From: Psettodes erumei
Taxonomy: Eukaryota > Chordata > Actinopteri > Pleuronectiformes > Psettodidae
Reading direction: 5' to 3'
DNA: 64,000 bases
NCBI GenBank assembly: GCA_016785225.1
Contig: JAFBJZ010000672.1
Span: 42,501-106,500, forward strand
The translations under genes and the position numbers were made by a program. The notes under the pieces were generated by a model, which was not told where the DNA came from, did not search any database, and saw only the letters and a list, made by a program, of their open reading frames with translations. Positions 23,169-36,206 of the stretch are shown piece after piece; the first letter of the stretch is position 1, and each line of letters starts with the position of its first letter.

Positions 23169-26100
23169 ATGAAGGCAACGGCCCTGCTCATCGTCTGCGC
23201 CTGTCTGATGGCGGGGAGTCTGGCCAAGCCGCAATTCCCCGGTAAGTCGGGCGCCGTGCGCGGGGGGGGCAGCAAACCGTCCCGTCTGAGACTCAACAGG
23301 AGACGTCCCGCACGCAGCGACTGGACGTCTTCAAGGTCGTACGTCTGAAAGTCTCGGAGGGAAGTTTATTTATCTAAAAGGATTTCCTGTTTGGTTTTTT
23401 TTTTTTTTTTTTTAAACTGGAGATTTTTTTTTGCCCCTGTATTCAATTCATTGGCGCCACATGAAATAACAGGAATTGATTGTTTAAATACGATATCTAA
23501 AAAAGATCATCCTGAAGCGACCTCTCCTGTCAATCACCGAAACAGAAGGTAAAGCTCATCCCGTCAACGACTGTTTTCCTCATCACTCGATCAACAATCG
23601 TCCGTGTCCAAAAACAGAAACATATTAAATTAACTATCACAGAGAGACTAATAATAGCAAGAAATATTCATGTTTGAGAAGCGGGAATCGCTGAATTCTT
23701 GGCGTTTTTTTGCTCGAAAATGACTTAAACCATTAATTACCAAACGTCTCTGCTTAATCTGCTCCACATTCACAGACAAACCGCTGACCCGCTCGGTCCC
23801 GTGACTCTAACCAGACTCGTTCTTGTCTTTTTTCGCGACGCGCAGAGCGAGAGAAGGATCCGAAGTTCTGGAACGCCTGGGCCCAGCGGACCCTGAAAAA
23901 CGCCCTGACGCTTCAGGAGCTCAACAAGAACATCGCCAAGAATCTCATCCTCTTCCTCGGCGACGGTGAGCCGCGACGCCGGTCGGCGCTCGTTTTGTTT
24001 TTTAACACCTTCGCGCGCAGATCGGGGGTTTTCATATATGATCAACCAGTTTTAACAAAGGTGACGTGGAAGTTGACGCGGATCCGCTCGGAAACGAGTG
24101 AGATTTTTTCCAATGAGCGGCGGCGGCCGACTGTGTGCGCTCGCTGGTCACACAATAACTTTTATCATGCGCAGGTGAATGATTGTCGACCTGGAAAATG
24201 TTTCCCAGAGGTTTCCTTTTTTTTTTTTTGCAGGAAAATCACATGACGAACCGTTTCCTCCATAATCGCGCGGTCTTCATCATTACCGATGTAAAATGAC
24301 AGTTACAGTGACGCCGGGCGGGGCGATTAGCTTTAATTTCAGGAAATCAGTTTCGAAACAGCAAAAAGTCCTGGAAATTGAAATTGAGGCGGGTCGGGGA
24401 GGTTTCAGATTTGTAAAGATCCTGACTTCCTGTGAGCTAAAACGTAGAATTACATCATTTCTCCTCGTCACGCCTGTCGAGGGAAATTCTTCAAATTTGG
24501 CACAGACGTCGACTTGGGCTCAGCCCGTTAGACTTTGGCGCTCAAAAGGTCAAGGTCACCGTGACCCCTCGCAAAACACAATCAGGCCCCACGGCTCAGG
24601 AATTCATACGCTGCGTTAGATAAAGTTTATCTTCCCTGTGGCATGATAACGTTCCGCAAAAACGGCGTTCTTGCCGCCATCGCCTTCAACGCCATAACTC
24701 AGGAAGAGGAGGGGGAGATTGTGTCAATATTTCCTGCAACGTGACGGGTTGGCAGAGGCGCGTAACCACGAGGCAGTTATTCTGATTTCCTGTGGGTTTC
24801 AGGTGTTCTTCCTGGAAAACTGAACGCCAAAAAAAAAAAAAAAAAAAAGAACGTCGTGTTAAATTCAAAGAACAACAGGCCCTTTCCTGCTGAAAACGTG
24901 TCTCTTTCATCCTTGTTTTTAATTCCTTGTCCTCTGAGAATCTGTTTTTCGAGTAATTCGCGTCTAAGAAAATGTTTGTCCTGCCAGCGGTGATCCGGCT
25001 CTAAAATGTCAAGGAAAGCAGCGATCCTTCACGTCTTCAAGCTGAGCGCAGCAGCGAATCAAACGTGCTGATGTCTGTCATGTGCTTTTGGTGTTTTTTA
25101 GGGATGGGTGTTCCCACGGTAACGGCTGCACGGATACTGAAGGGTCAGCTGAATGGACAGAGCGGCGAGGAGACGCAGCTGGAGATGGACAAATTCCCTT
25201 TTGTCTCATTGGCCAAGGTCGGAATTATTATGTCATACAGCGTCGGGGCGATGTATTGATCTGGTCGGTAATGACTTCCTGACAAAAGCCCTGTGACCGT
25301 GAACAAGGTCGTCCGCTGTGTCAGGTCGTACGGGCTCTGCGTTATGTTACAGATTAGATTAAAAAAGCCAGACGTCGTCGAGTAGTTGGATTATGTCTGA
25401 CCAAGACGTACACTTGCATTGAATACCATGAGAAACACAGGTGGCGTGGGACATCTGCAGCAAATCCTACGTCAAGCGGAATCTGTTCAAAGTAGGAAGG
25501 AAGCGGAGATTTATTTAAAGAGAAGGAAAACTGTACACAAACTATACAAACGTCTCCGCGTGTAAACATGGAAGCCATATGGAGCGGCTCAGACAAAAAC
25601 AACCGTGTTAGAGGTTGAAGGGAGTAAAAGGGAAATGACCGCGCACCTCCCTGAAAGACGCAGCCCAGGGACGATGCACAGCGGATGTTGTGTTTGCTAA
25701 AAAACAATCGCTCGATAAATAGCTGAATGATTAACCGGTGACTTGTTGATGCTAACCGTCAGCTGACGGTTTATTAATATCTGCGCTCCGGGCGGAAACA
25801 GCTGTCGTTTGAACTCCGCAGACGTACAACACCAACGCCCAGGTGCCCGACAGCGCCGGCACGGCCACGGCTTACCTGTGCGGGGTCAAGGCCAACGAGG
25901 GCACGGTGGGCGTGAGCGCCGCCGCCGTCCGGACGCGCTGCAACACCACACAGGGCAACGAGGTCACCTCCATCCTCCGCTGGGCCAAGGACGCAGGTCA
26001 GGTGACGCCTTCCTCGTCCGCGCGGGGAGTCGGATCGTGTCGTTATTTTAGTCGTCCGCTAATTGTATCGTACGCTTTCATGTCCGCGGCTCGGGCGCTC

Positions 26101-29100
26101 GGCGGGGCGGCTGGATCGCTGGTGTTCATCAAAGTGAAGTTCTCATCATCGTTTTGAACCAAAGTTCCACTCGGAGCAGTCTGGAGGTTTGGAAGTGACG
26201 CGGTCTTGACCCCCAGGTTTTTTTTTTTTTTTTGATGTGTCCTCATTTGAAAATACGAGAGACGGACTTTTAACAACCTACTTTTTAAAGATTTTCCTTC
26301 TCCGGGCAACTTAGCCAGGAAGTTTCACAGCGGTTTGTTTTCACCGCGTCCTTGATTCAACTGACTTTCTTCTTCTTTTTTTTTTTAAGTGCTCGTATAA
26401 AACCGTCCTTACAGTTCAGTGCCATCAAGCGACGTGCCGTCCATGTAGTTTTGAACAAAAGCCTGAAAAAAAAAACGCGCGTCTCCCGAACAACCACATG
26501 CGATTTCCTCCATTAACGCGGCGTTACGTAACGCCGCACTTTAAAGACAAAGCGTCTCATGAAGGACACCGCAGGAGAGAGGAGCCGTGAAAGGAATGAG
26601 CACCCTGGATTTTTAGAGGTTCGGGGGGGGGGGTGGTGGTGTCGGGGGGGGGGGGTGTGGGTGGGGGGGTTCAAGGGTCACAGATAATAAGAAATCCAAT
26701 CATTCCTCAGGGGACGTGGCGGGCAGCGGCTGACCTCCAGCACAAAGCAAACAGAGATGTGTTTTTCATGGTGTCGATTCACGAGCTCCACCCCCGCCCC
26801 CACCCGCCCCCACCCGCTTCACCACCCATGTTTTTATTTCTTTTTACACCCCAGGAGTTTTTATTAGTGGGGAACCATCTTTTATGCCAAAAAACACTGT
26901 TGAGTTTGTTTTCTTGGGGGATCAGGACGTAGAGAATTAAACTTTTTTTCCACGTGATTTTGCGACTGAGGCGGCGTCTTCGTCGATCACGCCGTCAGAG
27001 AGAGAAACCTCCGTCATCCCTTCCGTCCGTATCGACTGTGAAAGCGATTCCTTTTAAAAATAGAGTCAACCTCTCCTTTAATCGCGGAAAACGACTCCGC
27101 ACTTACTCAGGCATGCGCGTGTCGCCCGCAGGCAAGTCGGTGGGGATCGTGACCACGACGCGCGTCAACCACGCCACGCCCAGCGCCGCGTACGCCCACA
27201 GCGTGGACCGGGACTGGTACTCGGACAACGAGATGCCGGCAGAGGCCCTGCAGGAAGGCTGCAAGGACATCGCCCGGCAGCTCTTCGAAAACATCCCCAA
27301 CATCGACGTGAGTGGAAAGTCTGGATTCAATCTGCCGAGTCTTCCCTGTTTTCTTTTTGAAGTCTGGCGTTCACGGTCCCGTCAGGATGAACCGTCGTGG
27401 GGTCGTGATGGATTCGTTTGATTTTACAGCTTCTCTCAGAGCGTCAGGTGACCGTCAGGTGGTTGGGGTCCGAGCACCGAGCCGAGAGATGCACTAATGC
27501 GTAACCGACGCTTTGTTGAACATCTACTTGTCACCTGATTTTGCAGTGGCGAGGAACTAACCGGACTGTGCGACGCTCTGTTGCCGCGCTCCTGTCGGGT
27601 CCCATGTTAATTTTACCCCCGTGTGTCTTCGCAGGTGATTATGGGAGGAGGCAGGAAGTACATGTTCCCCAAAAACACGTCGGACGTGGAGTACCCCGGC
27701 GTGGCGAAGCACAGCGGCACGAGGAACGACGGGAGGAACCTGGTGCAGGAGTGGATCGGCAAGATGAAGGAGAAAGTAAATTTCGGCACCTTCTTTCTCC
27801 TCCCTCCTTTATATTTCCAATCACATTTGCATATTTGGGAGTTCAAAGCGAATTCGACGCTGGCGTTCACACTGTGCTGTACGTTTGTGTATTTTTTTTT
27901 TTTTTTTTTTTGTGCGACTGAGCAGAAAGGCCATTATGTGTGGAACAAGAAGCAGCTCTTATCGCTGAACCCCAATAATGTGGATTACTTGCTGGGTGAG
28001 TTTCCAGGGGTCAGCTTCATTAAGTCGCTCTCATTGAAGTGGAAATGAATCTGCCGCGAGGCTCCTTGTCCCGTTTCTTCCTGAAACGTTTCTTCCCGTT
28101 AATCCAGGTCTCTTTGAACCCGGAGATCTGACGTACGACTTGGAGAGGAACACCGAGACCGATCCCTCGCTGACGGAGATGGTGGAGGTGGCCATCAAGA
28201 TCCTGAGGAAGAACCCCAGGGGATTTTACCTGCTCGTAGAAGGTCTGTCACGGCTAAAGTGGACGGCGACGGCCGATACATCGTGCGTTTCTCGCAACGA
28301 ACACGATGACGTTGGAGACGCGAACACGTCAAACAAAGTCCGGTCTGGGTCGGTCGGGGGTCGACCGGCCGGAGATAAAACCAGACGGATTGTTTGCGGC
28401 GTCTTCAAAAGGAACCGACTCATTTGTGTCGTTTCCCACGGCGAGACGGAGGAGAGCGCAGTCCGTCTCAGGGTTAGCCTAGCTTAGCATTAGGAGGCCG
28501 GAGGTCACAGCTCGCTGGGAAACCACAAATCGTTGTTTTTCATGTTTTTACTCGTCAACACACGAAACGAGCGACACGCTCCGTGTTCATCGTGGGAGCT
28601 CTGGAGGCTTTAATGTCTGTTTTCGCCCGCGTTGTTTCTCCGCTGTGACAAACGTAACTACTGTTGTTCTCCGACATGGGTACGACACGACTGCAACAAA
28701 AATAGATCGAATTAATCGGTGACATCTGCTGATAAAGATGAAACCATGAAATCACGAGACGCCACAAAAAAAACATCTAGAACTCCTTCTACATACCGTG
28801 GATTCACCGAGCGGTTTCTCGGTTTTTAATGGGTCGTCCCTTTTTTACAGTTGGTTGAAAAGCAACCGTTCCTCGCCGCCGAGTTCCCACCCACTTAATA
28901 ATCCCCTTCAAGGGGAAACATTTTGTGCGGGAGATAATAAAACACAATGACAAAAGGTATCGCGTTCATCAGCGTTTACAAGAAACGGAATCGGCGTGCT
29001 ACACCTAAAAGCCTGAGAACGTCCGAGACAAAGCAGCCAAGGCCTCGGCGGCAGCAGAGAGAACGCCATCGATCAACTGTGCGCGCTGAGATATGTGATA

Positions 29101-30513
29101 GTCGTACTATCTGCTGCTCGGCGTTCTTGGCAGCCTTCGCAGGAGAAAACAATACGCGATCCGCTCCGACTGCATGTTGTATTGTTCCGGTCTTATCGTC
29201 GTCGTCGTCATCGAGACAGGCGCTGAATAATACGTTGATGTGCGTGTCAGTGCGATATTAGATACGGTAGGAACAGGAACTCGGAACGTTGATAACCGTG
29301 TGTACTTGGCAAACACCTGCGAGCTCCACGGCCATCGCTCACATAGACTGAGAACAGGCCGGTAAACCGCGACCCAGACCCCCCGAACCTTCGCCCGACG
29401 ACACGATTCAACGGTTACCGCTTCCGACGTCGTCAAATTAAAAACCGTGCTCCTTCCTCCTCCTTCCTCCTCCTCCTGCAGGGGGACGCATCGACCACGG
29501 ACACCACGAGGGCAAGGCCAAGCAAGCTCTGCACGAGGCCGTGGAAATGGACCGGGCCATCGGCCGGGCCGACCTCATGACGAGCGTCTACGACACGATG
29601 ACCGTCGTCACCGCCGACCACTCGCACATGTTCAACTTCGGAGGCTACACGCTGAGGGGGAACACGATATTTGGTACGCGGCCGTGTCGGTGCGCGTCGT
29701 TCGCCCGGCGAGGAAACAGCCTAACGATCCGCCTCCGTCCGCAGGTCTGGCCCCCATGATGAGCGACCTGGATCAGAAGCCCTTCACCTCCATTTTATAC
29801 GGGAACGGACCCGGTTACAAAGTTGTGAACGGTGCGAGGGAGAACGTGTCGACGATCGACTACAGTGAGTCAAACCCTGCAGCCGCCGGAAACGTATTAG
29901 AAGGGGAAAAGCAAATGTTGGTCGTACGAGGACAAAACAACGACATTCACAATCGTCTTTTCGGGAACGTTAACGCAACAAATCACAAAGTGACTCATTA
30001 CAGGAGTTATTAATCTCAGACCGGCGCTGAGCGTCGCTCAACAAAGCCGGCGTCGTTTACTTCCCTGTTTACTTCCTCCCACGCTTCCTTCCTGTCTGTG
30101 TTGATGCACGTGTTGGTGTGTCACTGCACAGTTGTGTACACATGTGCGTCCTCGTGCAGGTAAATGATGATTCACAGCAGGGAGCCTTTAATGCACCGCA
30201 GATTATTATTTTCCCCCCTTTCAACCCGTTTTCTTTCCTCCTTCCAGAGGAAAACAACTACCAGGCCCAGGCCGCCGTCCCCCTGAGCATGGAGACTCAC
30301 GGCGGCGAGGACGTGGCCGTGTTCGCCAAAGGTCCGCTGGCCCACCTGCTCCACGGCGTCCACGAGCAGAACTACATCCCCCACGTCATGGCGTACGCCG
30401 CCTGCATCGGCCAGAACTGGGAACACTGTAGCTCACGGAGCGGGAGCGCCGGTTTACGCCCCGTCCTGTTTAACGTGGCGGGACTTCTCACAGTCGCACG
30501 ACTTCTCTGCTGA
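23169..30513 (+). CDS. alpl: Tissue-nonspecific alkaline phosphatase, 11 coding exons
   Basis: GPI-anchored ectophosphatase that hydrolyses pyrophosphate, pyridoxal phosphate and other phosphomonoesters; it is needed for mineralisation. Exons: 23169-23241, 23846-23965, 25102-25217, 25822-25996, 27132-27307, 27635-27775, 27926-27995, 28108-28242, 29482-29673, 29745-29864, 30248-30513. Phases agree throughout and give 527 aa (human 524). A signal peptide of about 19 residues begins MKATALLIVCACLM. Metal ligand motif LFLGDGMGV lies across exons 2/3. The catalytic serine is S114 in VPDSAGTATAYLCG. Zinc/magnesium motifs are RIDHGHHEGKAK, VVTADHSH and ETHGGEDVAVF. The C-terminus ends in a hydrophobic stretch without a basic tail, as expected for GPI attachment. 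It resembles the TNAP paralogue, not intestinal or placental types, for example in GEETQLEMDKFPFVSLAK and IMGGGRKYM. The intron after exon 3 has a non-consensus donor, AAG|GTCGGA. Confidence 0.97.
25997..27131 (+). other. alpl: alpl intron 4, with G-rich run
   Basis: The intron between DAG and GKSVGIV contains long G runs broken by TGG at about 26623-26670, able to form G-quadruplexes on the plus (mRNA-sense) strand, and a C-rich stretch near 26791-26815. No exon was seen. Confidence 0.7.
28243..29481 (+). other. alpl: alpl intron 8, longest intron of the gene
   Basis: This intron splits the codon after LLVEG and before GRIDHG. No repeat family or nested gene was recognised. A 104-codon frame at 28947-29261 has no recognisable content. 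Confidence 0.7.
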
Positions 30514-31142
30514 CCGACAACCCGCCCCCGCCCGACGGTCGTAGTCCTCTTCATATCCACGTTCTAACAAGTTCTACAGTTTAACATCCGTTTTTGTCGT
30601 TGTCGTCGTTGTTGTTGTTGTTTTTTTTAATTTTCTAACCTCACTCTACAATATTTTGATAACAGGACCGCTAAGGTAGTTGTGTTATGATGATTAATGG
30701 ATAAAAACACGAGGTCGCCAGGACTATTTAAGCAAATGTGTCGAAAATTACAAAATAATCAATCACCCCCTGATGCACTAAAGTGAAAACTGGTGTCGCG
30801 TTTGTCTGCTGGAAAGTTTCCATCGAGGATTTTGGGACTTGTCCCGCGTCTCCGTTTCGTGTCAACCCGTTGAGATTGGCTTTTCCCACAGCTCGACCGC
30901 GTTTCATATTCTAAATGTGAAGTTAACAGAATCTACCTCATGAGTTTTCAAAAGATCTGTCAAGTGATTCCACTGCATTTACCCGCGCGAATCCCACCAA
31001 GCCGGAAAAACCAGGGGCGGACGAATGTATAATCAGCAGAAGAGTCCAAGGTCCGGTGGATTTCTGGTCCCGCACCCTGTGAAAACAGCACTGACAAGGC
31101 CCCCCCCACTGTTGTTTTGTCCAATAGCAGGCGTAATTAACC

Positions 31143-31148
31143 AATAAA
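31143..31148 (+). terminator. Candidate poly(A) signal of alpl
   Basis: AATAAA lies 630 nt downstream of the alpl stop codon. No closer canonical AATAAA was noticed; variants such as AAAATAATC near 30752 are possible. Confidence 0.4.
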
Positions 31149-32785
31149 CATGTAAAAGGTCTTTGTTGTCTCTTGGTCTTATCACTTTTTTCACAAGGAG
31201 AACGATAAAAGGGAGTGGACAAGGTCTCAACGTCAAAATCCACGTTTTCCCCCCACACGTAAAAAGTCACATCTGCACAGAAAAACCTAATGTCACGTTT
31301 TTGTTTTTTTTTTTTTAGGGGGTGGGGTTGTCACGTGTCGTATGTTGTAGTTTTCCGTCTGCTCTGTTGTGGCTGGCGTGGAATGTTCTCCGGATGATTC
31401 CTCGGCCTCGCGTTGGCTGAAAAGAGCTGAAGCCTAAACGTGTGCGAATGAAATCCAGCCCTCCGTCTGTCGCCGGGTGCACGCCGGCGATTTTCCTCTT
31501 CTGCCGAGTCGCCACCTTGCGTTTCATCTTTGCTCGTCTATATTTAGAGCGAGATGAGGATGACGGGCATCGAGTTGTTCGGCATGAATGTTCGAGTGGG
31601 CTCGCGACCCCCTTGACTTCATCTTGCTCTCAGATGTATTTGGACGTGACTCGCGGCGCAGCTCACGTTTCCAGATTTTATGAAACGGGCGGCGGAAACC
31701 CGAGAGGAGGAGGAGGCGGCGGCGGCGCCCCCTAACGCCGCGGCGAAGCCCCGAGCGATTAAATCCATCGACGGCAAAGCGAGCAGCGGGGGCGAAGGAA
31801 CAATCAGGTCCAGGTGGCCTCGCCAGACGCGCAATTTTCTCTGCTGAGTCACAAAGGCTGCATTCCAGCAACTGTGTAATTTTGTGTCTCTGCTTATATG
31901 CGGGAGTTTACCTACACAACACAGTCAGGATGTGCACAAAGTGCGCCGTTACTGTACACTGCTAATTTGGCTGCCGGGCCCTGGAAGGACCGCACCGGTG
32001 GTTTTGGTTGGTTTGATAAGGACTTTATCTGCCAATCATTGTCTTTGTTAAAGATAAGACACGCCCACATCTCAGATTTTTGATTTATTAACATAGAGGC
32101 GGCGTTTGGCCTGTGTTGAGCGAAACAATTGAGCAATGAAGAGCGGAACTTCGTCGTCCTGGACGGCGACGGGAAAAACCGTCAAAAATTTCCCTTTGCG
32201 TTGGCAATTTTTTATATCGCAAATTTATTTACGAAGGAGACGTCGGTCGACGCAGGAAAAAAAGGGGGAAGTTAAGCTTCAGTCGCAAATACCGACGTCA
32301 AAGACGACAAAGTGTCAGTGTCAGCGCTGAATCACTCCGCCGGCGTGACGCTGAGACAGCGGCGGTGACCTCGCCGCTCGACCTTTTTCGTCGCAGGTGA
32401 TGCTTTTGTTCTCTGGCGCGGAACAGTGGGATGATCTCGCTAACAAACAGAAGAGAGCAGCATTGTGTGTTGTTTCTTTAAAAGAGCTCCAACTCAAGTT
32501 TAAACACAACAGGCCGCATTTCAGCCAGCGCACGCCGGGTCGTCTGTGTCGTACGTCGAGTGCGAAACGCAAAAAAAAATGTGCGATTGTGTGTCTGCGA
32601 TTCATCTGGAAATGTTTATTTTTGCACACGGGTCTCTCTGGGGGGGAGAGACTACCTGTTTACATACAGGGCTTAATAATAATATTTAGCTCTTAAAATA
32701 GCCAGTCGTTGGCAGAGGAAACAGACGGAGGTGGTAAACTTTAATTCACGGGGAGAAACCACAAGATCAAAATTTAGTTTTGCAG

Positions 32786-32822
<37 letters not shown>

Positions 32823-34888
32823 CTCCAACAAAACTGCTGGAGAATCAACTTTTCCAAACTCAGAGCTGCATAAGTGGGAAAGCGAACGCTAAAGTTAAGT
32901 TCAATAAATCTAAACTCGCGTTTCTATCATCACTGACGTGACGGTTCTGCCGCAGATACGGATCCGGCCTGAAACTTCTGACTGTGTCTGTGTCATCAAA
33001 GCGCCGCCGACATGGAGTCAGTCATCAAACGCATCGCCTCAATCTGTGCGAGCGTCACGCTGCGACAGCTCGATGCCTTTTTACTCTGAGCGATGATGTT
33101 CCATATCAATCCGCCCGTCTGTCCGCCTGTCTGTCTGTCTGTCTCTGGATCAGGAGCCGCTCTTCAATCTGTGCCATGATCTCCAGCCCCGTTTGATTCG
33201 CTGTGGGCATGGTTGAATAATAATAATAAAAAAAAACAGCAGGGGGGTGGGTTGGCTGTTAGATCAAACTAAGAAAGCAAGGCGAGGCTGACAGCCACGG
33301 GGGCCGCTGCGTATAAAAGGAGCAGTGAGGCTGCAAGAAGATGCTAATTCGCCCCTTTTCAAAGAACAGATCCTGCTCTGCCCCCCCCCACCACCCCCCC
33401 GGGCCGGTCCAGTTCAGCTGAGTGCGCTTAATACGACCGAAACCCGAACAGGATTCACTGTGCAACCAAACCGACCTTATTTTGGTGCTAATCCCGCCGC
33501 CGCGTCGTCGTCGAGCGCTTCCTCCGCTCCCCCTCTGCACATTTGCGAACCCTCGTCGTTTCCAACTGGCAAGAGGCGAACGCGTCGTAATCGCCTTTCT
33601 CCGCCCCCGCTAGCGTGAGGGCTACTCCCCACCCACCCAACCACCCACCCACCCACCCACCCACCCCCACCCGCAGCTAATGAGGGCAGAAAGAATCGGG
33701 ACTGGGCCCTGACTCCTGCGCAGATTCACATTCTTTCCCCGAACAGCCTCGCAGTCATGAGGACAAAGGCCCCGAGAAAAAAAAAAGAAGCCCCCCCCCC
33801 CAAATGTGGAAGGGCCTGACAGCTGAAGGAAGTGAGCGGACTCGGGTCAGACCAGCTGTAGCGGTCAGTTTTACGGGGAGGAAATACTTCCTGGACGGGG
33901 CCCAGCACATTTACATACTAATCAGATAAGCACATGAAGCTTTTAAAAAAAGATCCCGTATTATCCCCATTTACCTCAACACACGACGAGAGGAGAAAAA
34001 AAAAAAAAAAAAACGCACGACGCGAGTCATAATGACTGTTGTTAATAAATCACGGAGCTTTAGGTCGGCAGCGTCTCGCTCCGTTCCCGCCGTTCGTGAA
34101 ACAAAGCGGCGATTCTTCGGCTCGTTGGCACCGCTGGTGCGAGCCGGCGTGGATTCCCAAATGTTAAGAGCGGCTTCTGCCTGCGCGCCGGCCAGACTCG
34201 TCTCACCAGCTGCGTTCGCCCATTTCATAAGGTCTTTTTTTTTTTTTTTTTTTTAAATTTTCACCGCCGCCGCCGCCGTCCCCTTATCGTGCCGTCGCGG
34301 GAATCGTGCGACCGCTCGCCCCCGGATCGCTTCACAATGGAGCGGCTTCAGGGAGAAGCTGAGAGAGATGCCATCGCCGATTAACTCTGGAACAGACTTA
34401 TTCATTAACATGCTGATAAAGACGATTTCCCCGGGACACGAGAAGAGTCGCGGGGTTTCAAACCTTCAGTACAAACACAACAGTCTCCCAGACAGAGCGC
34501 GATTGATGTGCGCTGGTATTTGGGTCAATTTGTGGAGCAATTAGCCGCAACTTGCTCTGTTGTGTAGCGGTAATCAATTGTAAATGTTTTGGTGCGTGCT
34601 GCAGCTTTTAAGTCCAGGTCAGTGCAGGAGGCTGCGCCGGTGGGGCAAAGGAAAATAAAAAAAATAAATAATAAAAAATAAAATAGGAGCGGTGTTTCTT
34701 CACCTGTGTGAATAACATTTATTTTCCCAAAAAGAATATGAGAAAATGCACTAATGCCTCCATCAAATATCTCCGAGGAGCTAATATTTGCTTTGTGCGC
34801 AGGTTACTGGACGCACGTCGCGGTTTGTACAACGCTGTTTACCCAGGCCGCAGTTTTTCCCAGCGCATTTAATGCTCGGACGACCCGC

Positions 34889-34925
<37 letters not shown>

Positions 34926-35271
34926 CTGCGACCTCCCCCAGCAGACGAGGGTGGAGGAACAAAAAGATGGAGTCAGAAGGAGGGCGACCTCAGGCGGATC
35001 CACCTCCAGTTAATCCTCATTATCACAGAATATCTCAATCTTATTTCTCTCTTTCCATCGGTTTTCCTCATTTTCCCGCAGCCAAAGTCGGATGTAAAAA
35101 CGGAGGAATATACATCTTGATGCGCGGGAACGCCGAAGCTGAGGCCGCCATATCTAATCAGAACCAGATCTCTGCAGAATACGAGCTTCTCCACCGACAG
35201 TTTGAGCTGAATCTCACGTGGAGAATGTTAAGTGTAATCCAAACTGTAAGATTCATTTTATGCAAAGGAGG

Positions 35272-35341
35272 AGTCAAGAGGAGTCAAGAGGAGTCAAGAG
35301 GAGTCAAAAGGAGTCAAAAGGAGTCAAGAGGAGTCAAGAGG
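35272..35341. repeat. 10-bp minisatellite, GAGTCAAGAG x7
   Basis: Seven head-to-tail copies of GAGTCAAGAG, two with an A-for-G change (GAGTCAAAAG). Because 10 is not a multiple of 3 it reads through all frames as Glu/Ser/Lys/Arg-rich peptide; there is no sign that it is coding. Confidence 0.95.
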
Positions 35342-35735
35342 AGGGCGTCCCGCTGCTGGAAGCGCCCGCCGCCATGAAGCGTAAAGCGATTTCTTCATGG
35401 GATGACACTAATTTTGATTTGTCGTCACATTTTTCTCTCCTCGTCTTGTCTTTTTTTCGCCTCCCAGTTCCCACATCTGCCCTCTGCCCTCTCTCCTTTC
35501 ACCTCCCCCACCCAGCACCTCCACTTTAATCCACAGCTGCTGCTGCTGCTGCACCCCTCCCCTCCCCCGAACCCCCATCACCTCGGGAAAATCGGGCGGG
35601 AGAGGAGAAGGGAAGAGGAAGAAGTTAATCTTTAATGAGCTGTTTAATTCACAGAGCGGCGACTGCAATCGATTAAACAGGACAGATAGGAATCTAATGA
35701 GAGGAGTTAGAGTTCACATGAAGTCCTGAGTCCCT

Positions 35736-35777
35736 GGGGGGGGGGGGGGGGTGGGGTTGGGGTGGGGTTGGGGTGGA
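35736..35777. repeat. Poly-G run followed by GGGGTTGGGGT units
   Basis: A homopolymeric G run of about 16 is followed by three to four GGGGT/TGGGGT units. Four or more G-tracts in about 40 nt make a strong G-quadruplex candidate on the plus strand. Confidence 0.85.
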
Positions 35778-35950
35778 GGCTCACATCACATCAGCTCCAT
35801 GAAATTCAACAGATATCATGAGATTATTACCATCTAACATCAGTACAGTGGAAGAACCACAGCAAACATGCTATAAAAACTGTAATCTGTACTTTTTAAT
35901 CTCTCAGAGTAGAACTGCTCAGTTAAAAGTGTCTGCACCTAATCGATGGG

Positions 35951-36001
35951 CTGACTGGTTGACTGACTGACTGACTGACTGACTGACTGACTGACTGACT
36001 G
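35951..36001. repeat. (GACT)n tetranucleotide repeat
   Basis: About 12 GACT units are nearly perfect, followed after about 160 bp by a (GT)n array (36165-36202). Confidence 0.95.
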
Positions 36002-36163
36002 GCTGCTTCTCCAGTACAAGTCGAAAAAACCAGCCAGCGAGACCAAGTTTCTTCTTCAGTCTGACTGAAAATCCATCGCATGAACAAACCGTTTGTGGCT
36101 TAGTGGGTTTATCTGGTGTAGATGAAGTGGCATCATCCAGCTTTGGTGTAACAATCCTTTGGG

Positions 36164-36206
<43 letters not shown>

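Noticed and set aside
35272..35341. CRISPR-like array
   Set aside because: The unit is 10 bp with no spacers and lies in a vertebrate genome; it is a simple minisatellite.
34754..35377. 207-codon plus-strand frame ending in the GAGTCAAGAG minisatellite
   Set aside because: It runs through a (GA)n array and a 10-bp minisatellite; there is no homology or start context.
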